Source: an uncultured Collinsella sp. (GTDB lineage Bacteria; Actinomycetota; Coriobacteriia; Coriobacteriales; Coriobacteriaceae). From it: a stretch of 14,695 nucleotides of DNA. This document shows, in pieces, positions 1 through 5,061 of the stretch. The position numbers were made by a program, and so were the translations under genes. The notes under the pieces were generated by a model that saw only the letters and a program-made list of their open reading frames with translations, searched no databases and was not told the origin of the DNA. The stretch spans positions 1 to 14,695 of the forward strand of contig UQYA01000043.1 of NCBI GenBank assembly GCA_900545165.1, given 5' to 3'. Every line of letters starts with the position of its first letter. Positions within the stretch are counted from its first letter, which is position 1.

Positions 1-217
1 TGCGCTCGTTGCCGAGCATTCGGGCCGCGCACCGCTCAAGTCCGACCCTTGCACCGTGGAGATTGCGCTTGCCGATGCTCAGGCGGCCCCGCTGTTGGAG
101 GTGCCGGTCGGCGAGCCGCTCTTCTATATGGAGGCGTACTTTACCGATGCGGACGAGCGGCCCTTGCTGCTCGGACGCCAAAAGATCGTGGGCTCGCGCT
201 ACGTGTTCGACATCTAA
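1..217 (+). CDS. GntR-family transcriptional regulator, C-terminal UTRA domain (5' partial)
   Basis: The reading frame is open from base 2 to the TAA at 215-217, giving 71 residues; the N-terminal winged helix lies outside the window. The visible part looks like the end of a UTRA ligand-binding domain. It has the run LLEVPVGEPLFYMEAYF followed by a short hairpin and GRQKIVGSRYVFDI, which is how HutC-subfamily GntR regulators commonly finish. In that family the UTRA domain binds a small sugar or sugar-phosphate and releases the DNA-binding half from operators. The next gene in the same direction is a sugar-amine deglycase, and its promoter carries a duplicated 17-bp motif, so this regulator plausibly controls that gene. 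The ligand is not visible from sequence. A different HutC-like regulator cannot be excluded, because the effector pocket is only partly present. Confidence 0.8.
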   Translation, partial: ALVAEHSGRAPLKSDPCTVEIALADAQAAPLLEVPVGEPLFYMEAYFTDADERPLLLGRQKIVGSRYVFDI

Positions 218-226
218 CATCCACAG

Positions 227-305
227 ATAGAACAACATAGAACAAGTTTGGCGAAATGGCTTCACGAGCGTCGTCGTGCGTGCTATAAATAGGACAACAT
301 AGAAC
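227..305. repeat. Pair of 17-bp direct repeats, candidate operators of the deglycase promoter
   Basis: ATAGAACAACATAGAAC at 227-243 recurs as ATAGGACAACATAGAAC at 289-305, with 16 of 17 bases identical and starts 62 bp apart. Each copy itself contains two ATAGAAC-like halves 10 bp apart. One copy lies upstream of the predicted -35 box and the other begins at the end of the -10 box and covers the likely transcription start. That is the usual arrangement for a repressor binding two sites. The upstream GntR regulator is the obvious candidate binder, but this is inference. Confidence 0.5.
261..289 (+). promoter_or_regulatory. Predicted promoter of the SIS deglycase gene
   Basis: TTCACG at 261-266 (4 of 6 to TTGACA) and TATAAA at 284-289 (5 of 6 to TATAAT) are separated by exactly 17 bp. 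The predicted start is near 296, leaving a leader of about 65 nt. A strong ribosome site AAGGAGG lies at 346-352, 9 nt before the ATG. Confidence 0.55.
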
Positions 306-333
306 GACAGCAGGTACGAGCTGTCGTCGTTCT
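301..333 (+). other. Stem-loop in the leader of the deglycase mRNA
   Basis: AGAACGACAGC at 301-311 can pair with GCT(GTC)GTCGTTCT at 320-333, giving 11 base pairs with a 3-nt bulge and an 8-nt loop. No run of T follows, so it is not a normal intrinsic terminator. It may protect the 5' end or be part of an operator. Its left arm overlaps the downstream copy of the direct repeat. Confidence 0.4.
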
Positions 334-361
334 AAACCGCCACACAAGGAGGGGCATCACC

Positions 362-1330
362 ATGAACGCACATAATCTGGTTCAGGAAATTATCGAGCGC
401 AAGGGCAAGATTGAGAACGTCTTTTGGATTGCCTGCGGCGGTTCGATGATCGACCTCATGCCGGCCAACGAGCTGCTCAAGCGCGAGGCCACTACGTTTA
501 CTTCGACGGTCTACACGGCACGCGAGTTCTGCTTGATGGCTCCCAAGAGCCTTGGCGAGAAGTCGCTCGTTATTGCCTGCAGCCACAGCGGCAACACGCA
601 GGAGGTCGTCGACGGTTGTGAGATGGCGCTGGCAGCCGGCGCCGAGGTCGTGGCCATGACCGACTGCGAGGGCTCCAAGATCGATAACGGCAAGTGGACC
701 ACCTGGGTCTATCCGTGGGGCGAAGGCGTGCCGCAGGCCGAGGTCCCGCAGGGCATCGGCGCCCTGATGGCTGCCGAGCTGCTCGACCAACAGGAAGGTT
801 ACGAGGCGCTTGCCGACATGTACGCCGGCCTTAAGCAGATGGATGCCCTGCTGCCCGCTGCCCGCGAGAAAGTCAACGCCGAGCTGGGCGATCGCTTTGC
901 CGAGCTCTGCCAGCAGCACAAGTTCTTCTATATCCTGGGATCCGGCCCAAACTTTAGCCAGACCTACGCCATGGCGATCTGCTCGCTCATGGAGATGCAG
1001 TGGCAGCACTGCTGCTATATTCACTCCGGCGAGTACTTCCATGGCCCGTTCGAAGCCACCGAGCCCGGCGTGTTCTACTTTGTGCAGCTCGGATCGGGCG
1101 AGTGCCGCCCCATGGAGGAGCGCGCTCTTGCGTTCCTCAACACGCACACCGATACAGTCATGGTGCTCGATGCGCTCGAGTACGGCGTAGGTGAAGTGCC
1201 TGCCAGCGTGCGTTCGTACCTGGAGCCGATCTTCTTCTACGCGATGAGCTGCGAGCTGCGTGCCGCCCGCGGCAAGGTGTTCGACCACAGCCCCGAGATT
1301 CGTCGCTACATGGGCATCGAGCAGTACTAA
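362..1330 (+). CDS. SIS-domain sugar-amine deglycase (FrlB-like, fructoselysine/glucoselysine 6-phosphate deglycase family)
   Basis: The protein has 322 residues, close to the roughly 340 of E. coli FrlB. Two SIS (sugar isomerase) folds are visible, about residues 18-110 and 185-275. The phosphosugar loop is IACSHSGNTQEV near 71-82. Block IHSGEYFHGPFEATEPGVF (220-238) and the ending DHSPEIRRYMG (308-318) match the layout I recall for FrlB: ESGEFRHGPLEIVEPG and DHNPDERRYYG. E224, H227 and H309 are the likely acid/base residues by analogy with this family. Enzymes of this group split phosphorylated Amadori or Heyns products into an amine (lysine or asparagine) and glucose 6-phosphate in the cytosol. 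The gene has its own promoter and a terminator; no kinase or transporter partner lies beside it on the visible side. The exact substrate is not resolvable; GfrF- or FraB-like activity is possible. Confidence 0.75.
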   Translation: MNAHNLVQEIIERKGKIENVFWIACGGSMIDLMPANELLKREATTFTSTVYTAREFCLMAPKSLGEKSLVIACSHSGNTQEVVDGCEMALAAGAEVVAMTDCEGSKIDNGKWTTWVYPWGEGVPQAEVPQGIGALMAAELLDQQEGYEALADMYAGLKQMDALLPAAREKVNAELGDRFAELCQQHKFFYILGSGPNFSQTYAMAICSLMEMQWQHCCYIHSGEYFHGPFEATEPGVFYFVQLGSGECRPMEERALAFLNTHTDTVMVLDALEYGVGEVPASVRSYLEPIFFYAMSCELRAARGKVFDHSPEIRRYMGIEQY

Positions 1331-1384
1331 GTAACGGGAAAAGCATTCACCTTCGGTTCGCAAGCGTGCCGTGTGAGTCAAAAT

Positions 1385-1419
1385 GCGGGCCGTGCCGGTG
1401 GGTTTCCGGCGCGGCCCGC
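1385..1419. terminator. Bidirectional stem-loop between convergent genes
   Basis: GCGGGCCG at 1385-1392 pairs with CGGCCCGC at 1412-1419, and TGCCGG (1393-1398) with CCGGCG (1406-1411), around a 7-nt loop. It sits between the ends of the deglycase and the dehydrogenase genes, which converge here. AAAA on the left and CTTT on the right give short U tracts in either direction. Confidence 0.65.
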
Positions 1420-1463
1420 TTTGCATGGCGTCCGTATGAGCGAGGTGTCGCGGCAACCGACGC

Positions 1464-2441
1464 TTACTTGGCGTCGTAGGCCTCGGCGTCCCACCAGTCG
1501 AGCTGGGCGATGTTGTCGCGGATGTGCTGGCAGCTCTTGTGGAAGCCCTCGAGCTCGTGCTCGGACAGGTCGAGCGTGTAGACCTCCTCGACGCCCTCGG
1601 CACCGATCACGCACGGCAGGGAGGTGAAGATGCCCTCCTCGCCATACTGGCCGATCATGAGCGTGGATGCCGAAAGCACGGCGTGCTCATTGTGCAGCAC
1701 GGCGGCGCAGACGCGCGCGGCGGAGTTGGCGACGGCGTACTCGGTGCACTGCTTGCCCTGGTAGGTCACATAGCCGCCTTTGCGTGCGAGTTCCTCGACT
1801 TCCATGTGGTCGAAGGCGTACTTGTCGGGGTTCTCGGCCTGAAGCTCGGTGAGGCTCTTGCCGGCGATGGTCGCGGCCTTAAAGGCTGCAAGCTGGCTAA
1901 AGCCGTGCTCGCCGATCATGTGGGCGTCGATGGACTTGGGGCTCACGCCGACCTTCTTGGAGATCTCGGTGCGCAGGCGGGCGGAGTCCAGACCGCAGCC
2001 CGAGCCGATGATCTTCTTGGGATCGTAGCCGGTCAGGTGCCACAGCTCGGTGCACACGACGTCGCAGGGGTTGGAGATGCTCACGAAGATGCCGTCAAAG
2101 CCGGCGTCGACGATGCGCTTGGCAAAGGTGCGGGCGGCGTCGGTGGTAAAGAACAGCTCGCCGTCGCGGTTGCCAGCGGCCAGTGCGACCTTGCCGGCGG
2201 CATTGACGATGACGTCGCAGCAGGCCAGCTCCTCGTAGTGGTCGTAGCAGTTGACGATTTTGGTGTTGTACGGGACAAACGAAAGGGAGTCGCGCAGGTC
2301 CTGGACCTCGGACGTCACCTTGGCCTCGTTGATATCGCACAGGTACAGTTCATCGGCAATGCCCTGCATGAGCAGGCTGTTGGCGACATGTGCTCCTACG
2401 TGGCCCTGGCCGACCACACCGATCTTACGCGTCTGGTACAT
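1464..2441 (-). CDS. L-lactate / L-2-hydroxyisocaproate dehydrogenase family protein
   Basis: NAD-dependent 2-hydroxyacid dehydrogenase of the LDH/MDH superfamily, 325 residues, cytosolic. It should interconvert an L-2-hydroxyacid and a 2-keto acid. The Rossmann loop GQGHVG is at 11-16, and D36 after the second strand favours NAD over NADP. R92 in the mobile loop, D152 and R155 (LDSARLR) and catalytic H179 (IGEHG) supply the LDH active site. The segment EVEELARKGGYVTYQGK resembles the L-2-hydroxyisocaproate dehydrogenase of lactobacilli more than typical LDH, so a branched or bulky keto acid is a possible substrate. The start at 2441 is chosen because MYQTRKIGVVG begins the fold and GAAAGGA lies 7 nt upstream; the frame stays open further but without family similarity. 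Plain lactate dehydrogenase remains possible. Confidence 0.85.
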   Translation of the reverse strand: MYQTRKIGVVGQGHVGAHVANSLLMQGIADELYLCDINEAKVTSEVQDLRDSLSFVPYNTKIVNCYDHYEELACCDVIVNAAGKVALAAGNRDGELFFTTDAARTFAKRIVDAGFDGIFVSISNPCDVVCTELWHLTGYDPKKIIGSGCGLDSARLRTEISKKVGVSPKSIDAHMIGEHGFSQLAAFKAATIAGKSLTELQAENPDKYAFDHMEVEELARKGGYVTYQGKQCTEYAVANSAARVCAAVLHNEHAVLSASTLMIGQYGEEGIFTSLPCVIGAEGVEEVYTLDLSEHELEGFHKSCQHIRDNIAQLDWWDAEAYDAK

Positions 2442-2652
2442 ATACGTATCCTTTCGGCCGAGTTTTTCGCGTCGAACCATTGTAGCTTCCTGCCGCCACT
2501 TTGCTAGGCTAAAGCGCCATAGATTTTTGGGACATGCCTCAATCTCTACTTTTGGAGTGATTTGGGCCGCTGACGGCATCGCTGGGCGATGTGCTCGCGC
2601 GGATGGGGCCGGTCGTTGTACCATAGCTGCAACTGACTCGTAAGGAGCATCC
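2442..2652. promoter_or_regulatory. Divergent intergenic region, dehydrogenase and metA promoters
   Basis: On the minus strand TACAAT (2479-2484 in window coordinates) is a good -10 box for the dehydrogenase, about 40 bp from its start codon. I see no convincing -35 at the right distance. On the plus strand only the metA ribosome site TAAGGAG (2641-2647) is clear. I see no S-box, T-box or other riboswitch fold before metA. Confidence 0.4.
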
Positions 2653-3579
2653 ATGCCCATTCGCATCCCCGACGCCCTCCCTGCCGCCGCGCAGCTCGAG
2701 AGCGAGAACATCTTTGTCATGACCGAGTACCGCGCGCTGCACCAGGACATCCGTCCGCTGCGCGTGCTCATCCTCAACCTCATGCCCACTAAGATCGCCA
2801 CCGAGACGCAGATCATGCGCAAGCTCTCCAACACGCCGCTGCAGGTGGAGGTGGACCTGCTGCGCACCAAGACGCACGAGGCCACGCACGTGAGTGCCGG
2901 CCACCTGGAGACGTTCTACCGCACGTTCGACGACATCCGCGACATCCACTACGACGGCCTGATCATCACGGGCGCGCCGGTGGAGCAGATGCCGTTCGAG
3001 GAGGTCGACTACTGGCCCGAGCTCTGCCAGATCATGGATTGGTCCACCACGCACGTGCACTCTACGCTGCACATTTGTTGGGGCGCACAGGCGGGGCTCT
3101 ACCATCATTATGGTATCCAGAAGTATGACCTGCCGGCAAAGGCAAGCGGCGTGTTCGAGCATTATCTGGTGAAGCCGCAAAGCCCGCTGGTCCGCGGCTT
3201 TGACGATCGCTTCTATGCCGTACATTCGCGCAACACCGACGTGCGCCGCGAGGACGTGGAGGCCGAGCCGCAGCTTGAGGTCGTGGCCGTGTCCGACGAG
3301 GTGGGCCTGTACATCGTCAAGTCGACCGACAGCCGTCGCTTCTTTGTATTTGGTCACCCCGAGTACGATACCGACACACTGCGCCTGGAGTACGAGCGCG
3401 ACGTGAAGCGCGGGCTTAACCCTCAGGTGCCGGCGCATTACTTCCCGGGCGACGACCCCACCGCCGAGCCGCGCAACGTCTGGCGCAGCCAGGCTCAGCT
3501 GTTCTACACCAACTGGCTCAACTACTACGTCTACCAGACCACGCCCTACGACCTGGCCCGCGCCGGCGAGGAGCACTAG
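2653..3579 (+). CDS. metA: Homoserine O-acyltransferase MetA, predicted acetyl-CoA type
   Basis: First committed step of methionine synthesis: acyl transfer to the hydroxyl of L-homoserine, cytosolic. The protein is 308 residues, the normal MetA length, and collinear with E. coli MetA to the last block (FTNWLNYYVYQ-TPYDL). The nucleophile is C142 in HICWGAQAG, with H235 and E237 in FGHPEYD completing the catalytic site. Residue 111 is glutamate (TGAPVEQM). In the studied Bacillus cereus enzyme E111 gives acetyl-CoA use, while glycine at this place gives succinyl-CoA use as in E. coli. I therefore predict O-acetylhomoserine as product. The start is set by AAGGAG 5 nt upstream of the ATG and by the family N-terminus MPI-IP--LPA. 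The gene stands alone; the next gene converges on it with a 23-bp gap. Confidence 0.93.
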   Translation: MPIRIPDALPAAAQLESENIFVMTEYRALHQDIRPLRVLILNLMPTKIATETQIMRKLSNTPLQVEVDLLRTKTHEATHVSAGHLETFYRTFDDIRDIHYDGLIITGAPVEQMPFEEVDYWPELCQIMDWSTTHVHSTLHICWGAQAGLYHHYGIQKYDLPAKASGVFEHYLVKPQSPLVRGFDDRFYAVHSRNTDVRREDVEAEPQLEVVAVSDEVGLYIVKSTDSRRFFVFGHPEYDTDTLRLEYERDVKRGLNPQVPAHYFPGDDPTAEPRNVWRSQAQLFYTNWLNYYVYQTTPYDLARAGEEH

Positions 3580-3602
3580 GCCGCCGGGAGGTGCACCAGC
3601 CG

Positions 3603-4199
3603 TTAGGCGCTGATGATGTGGGGTAGCGGCAGGTCGTGGGCGTCGGTGGGAACGTGGTCGACACGCTGCTCGTCAAAGGCGATGCCGATGATTTGGCATG
3701 CGGGCGAGAGCATAGGCAGGTAGCGGTCGTAACAACCGCCGCCGTAGCCCAGGCGCGCGCCGGTTTGGTCGAAGGCCACGAGCGGCACGACGATCATGTC
3801 GAGAGCTTCGGCAGGCACGATGGGGAAGCGGTCGCTGTCGATGTCCGTGGCCGCGAAGGCCCGCGTGGGGTGGGCGATAAACGGAGCCGCGGACGCATCG
3901 TCGGCGGCAACTGCCCGCATGCACATGCGCTGGCCACAAGCTGCGGCATCAATTGCCGAGAGCATGCACGGATAGGCTACGCGCCGGCCGCGCACGGCGG
4001 CCGCAGCGGCAAACGCGGCAGGGTCTGCCTCGGAACCCATCGCGGCGTAGACGGCAACGGTGCGCGGCGCCGCGGCATCCGAGCGGCCCAGCAGCTCAAC
4101 CAGCCGCGCACAGATATCAGCAGACTTCGCCGCCTGCAAGTCCAAATCAAGAGCATCGCGCCGAGCAATCACCGCCCGCCGCAACTCAGCCTTGTCCAT
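3603..4199 (-). CDS. fthC: 5-formyltetrahydrofolate cyclo-ligase
   Basis: ATP-dependent conversion of 5-formyl-THF to 5,10-methenyl-THF, returning a storage folate to one-carbon metabolism in the cytosol. From the chosen start (MDKAELRRAVIARRDAL) the protein has 198 residues, normal for the family. The N-terminal LRR---ARRDAL helix, the YAAMGSEADP segment near 51-60 and the signature VPLVAFDQTGARLGYGGGCYDRYL (key part 151-161) are all present. An in-frame ATG nine codons earlier is less likely, because GAGAGAGGG lies just before the chosen ATG. The gene converges with metA. The composition is rich in GCG/GCC alanine codons like its neighbours. The long stem-loops just upstream separate it from hicB, so it probably has its own promoter, which I could not place with confidence. 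Confidence 0.92.
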   Translation of the reverse strand: MDKAELRRAVIARRDALDLDLQAAKSADICARLVELLGRSDAAAPRTVAVYAAMGSEADPAAFAAAAAVRGRRVAYPCMLSAIDAAACGQRMCMRAVAADDASAAPFIAHPTRAFAATDIDSDRFPIVPAEALDMIVVPLVAFDQTGARLGYGGGCYDRYLPMLSPACQIIGIAFDEQRVDHVPTDAHDLPLPHIISA

Positions 4200-4218
4200 C
4201 CCGGCCCTCTCTCCCAAA

Positions 4219-4251
4219 CCTACCAAAAAGGGACAGGTTTATTTTGGCAGG
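4219..4251. repeat. Short stem-loop with GGGACAGGTTTATTTTGG core, possible dispersed repeat
   Basis: CCTACCAAAA (4219-4228) and TTTTGGCAGG (4242-4251) pair at 9 of 10 positions around a 13-nt loop containing GGGACAGGTTT. It overlaps the region just upstream of the cyclo-ligase start. Its AT-rich make-up differs from the flanks. The string GGGACAGGTTTATTTT resembles small dispersed elements I recall in many bacterial genomes, but only one copy is in this window. Confidence 0.35.
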
Positions 4252-4267
4252 CTTTATCTGGGCAAAC

Positions 4268-4308
4268 GTCGAGACCGCCACAAAGGTGCCCTTTGTGGCG
4301 GTCTCGAC
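4268..4308. terminator. 18-bp perfect stem-loop downstream of hicB
   Basis: GTCGAGACCGCCACAAAG (4268-4285) is a perfect inverted copy of 4291-4308 around a 5-nt loop GTGCC. AACGTCGA (4265-4272) can alternatively pair with TCGACGTT (4309-4316). On the minus strand it lies 12 bp after the hicB stop and is followed by only TTT, so it may act as a weak terminator or mRNA 3' end protector. Confidence 0.55.
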
Positions 4309-4320
4309 TCGACGTTGGCT

Positions 4321-4650
4321 TCACAGCGCCGCAGCGATTGCTTCAGTCACAAACTTATTGAGCGACTCACCCTTCTTTGCCGCTGCCAGTGCCGCCTGTT
4401 TGTGAAGCTCGGAACCCGTTCTTACGTTGAACGAGCCCTTAAAAGCCCGCTCGGGTTCCTTGCCCTTTTCGGCGCAAAATTCAAGGTAATCGTCGACGGC
4501 GTCGTGGAAACATTGCTCCACTTCTTTGGCCGTGGAACCTTCAAATACGATTGCGTCCCTAATGCCGGCGACCATACCTGTTAGCACATGCTGTTCGGCA
4601 TCGAACTCGACCGGGGCGAAATAACCCTTGTATGCCAAAACGTTACTCAT
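4321..4650 (-). CDS. hicB: HicB family antitoxin
   Basis: Antitoxin partner of the upstream hicA. From the chosen start (MSNVLAYKGY) it has 109 residues. The first 65 or so form the degenerate RNase-H-like HicB fold (YFAPVEFDAEQHVLTGMVAG, then the helix with EVEQCFHDAVDDYLEFCAEKG). The last 40 (FKGSFNVRTGSELHKQAALAAAKKGESLNKFVTEAI) look like a ribbon-helix-helix DNA-binding domain. That predicts both toxin neutralisation and operon autorepression. The ATG at 4650 is preferred over one five codons earlier because GGAGG lies 5 nt upstream of it. It overlaps the hicA stop by 8 nt (ATGAGTAA), giving translational coupling. A strong stem-loop follows the stop. Annotation as HicB is firm; the RHH assignment is by eye. 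Confidence 0.88.
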   Translation of the reverse strand: MSNVLAYKGYFAPVEFDAEQHVLTGMVAGIRDAIVFEGSTAKEVEQCFHDAVDDYLEFCAEKGKEPERAFKGSFNVRTGSELHKQAALAAAKKGESLNKFVTEAIAAAL

Positions 4651-4906
4651 GACTACCTCCGACATCTTGCAGAAAGCGAACGATGTTTCGAATGGTTCCC
4701 GCTGTCAATTCGTCAGATGGATGAGGTGCGTGCATTACGAACATCCTGCCGTCCGATGGCCTGTAGAAGCGAACGCGCGATCCGGATGTCTTGCCTTTGC
4801 TGTCCATTTCAAAGCCATACGAAGCCATGACTTTTAAAAAATCCGCATAACGATACGTCGAAGGGCAGCTAAACAGTTGGGCGATGAGTTTATCGGATCG
4901 AGTCAT
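4643..4906 (-). CDS. hicA: HicA family mRNA interferase toxin
   Basis: Small RNA-binding toxin that cleaves mRNA; here 87 residues, slightly long for HicA (commonly 60-80). It follows the longer subfamily layout: YADFLKVMASYGFEM (helix and strand), KTSGSRVRFYRP (36-50 region, strand pair), MHAPHPSDEL (58-67) and a closing helix TIRNIVRFLQDVG. In shorter HicA proteins the catalytic histidine follows GS (GSHxxF); here that place is arginine (GSRVRF), and H59/H62 in MHAPHP are the likely functional histidines, as I recall for this subfamily. It is first in the operon, hicA-hicB being the usual order. The start ATG at 4906 follows GTGAGGCGGG. A promoter and inverted-repeat operator lie 25-50 bp upstream. 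Confidence 0.87.
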   Translation of the reverse strand: MTRSDKLIAQLFSCPSTYRYADFLKVMASYGFEMDSKGKTSGSRVRFYRPSDGRMFVMHAPHPSDELTAGTIRNIVRFLQDVGGSHE

Positions 4907-4920
4907 CCCGCCTCACATTC

Positions 4921-4941
4921 TGCAACTATATTCTAGTTGCA
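4921..4941. promoter_or_regulatory. Inverted-repeat operator over the hicAB promoter
   Basis: TGCAACTA at 4921-4928 and TAGTTGCA at 4934-4941 are perfect 8-bp arms separated by 5 bp. The palindrome covers the -10 box of the hicAB promoter. The ribbon-helix-helix end of HicB makes it the natural binder, so this is a likely autoregulatory operator. Confidence 0.7.
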
Positions 4942-4958
4942 ATTTCAGTTCGATGCAA
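4930..4958 (-). promoter_or_regulatory. hicAB promoter
   Basis: Read on the minus strand, TTGCAT (4953-4958) and TAGAAT (4930-4935, 5 of 6 to TATAAT) are separated by 17 bp and lie about 25 bp from the hicA ATG. A second possible promoter just upstream has TTGTTC (4989-4994), 17 bp, then TATAGT (4966-4971). Confidence 0.6.
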
Positions 4959-4968
4959 GCACCTCTAC

Positions 4969-5002
4969 TATAGAACATGTGTGCGTATAGAACAAGTGTT
5001 CG
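4969..5002. repeat. Tandem 17-bp repeat with a GAAC-N4-GTTC (LexA-like) site
   Basis: TATAGAACATGTGTGCG (4969-4985) is followed directly by TATAGAACAAGTGTTCG (4986-5002), with 15 of 17 bases identical. The second copy contains GAACAAGTGTTC (4990-5001), which fits the Gram-positive LexA box core GAAC-N4-GTTC and matches CGAACRNRYGTTYG at all but its first base. It lies 31 bp upstream of the hicAB -35 box and overlaps the possible distal promoter. LexA control is inference. Confidence 0.45.
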
Positions 5003-5047
5003 AACTACCACGAAGGGCGCCTGTGAACTGCGCCCTTCGTGGTAGTT
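5003..5047 (-). terminator. 18-bp perfect stem-loop downstream of the M16 peptidase gene
   Basis: AACTACCACGAAGGGCGC (5003-5020) is a perfect inverted copy of 5030-5047 with a 9-nt loop. It lies 15 bp past the peptidase stop codon (minus strand) and shields hicAB from read-through. The T-run is better on the plus strand (TTTT at 5046-5049), so it may work in both directions. Confidence 0.7.
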
Positions 5048-5061
5048 TTGCTTGCCGTGCC

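Noticed and set aside
332..1603. Minus-strand open frame opposite the deglycase
   Set aside because: Arg/Ser/His-rich antisense product crossing a terminator and the end of another gene.
2442..2652. SAM or T-box riboswitch before metA
   Set aside because: I could not find the conserved stems, a specifier or T-box sequence, or a terminator before metA.
2442..2885. Upstream extension of the dehydrogenase
   Set aside because: The extra residues overlap the metA gene on the other strand and precede the obvious Rossmann-fold start.
2539..3576. Minus-strand open frame of 345 codons opposite metA
   Set aside because: Mirror frame of the metA codons; metA has all catalytic residues and a proper start.
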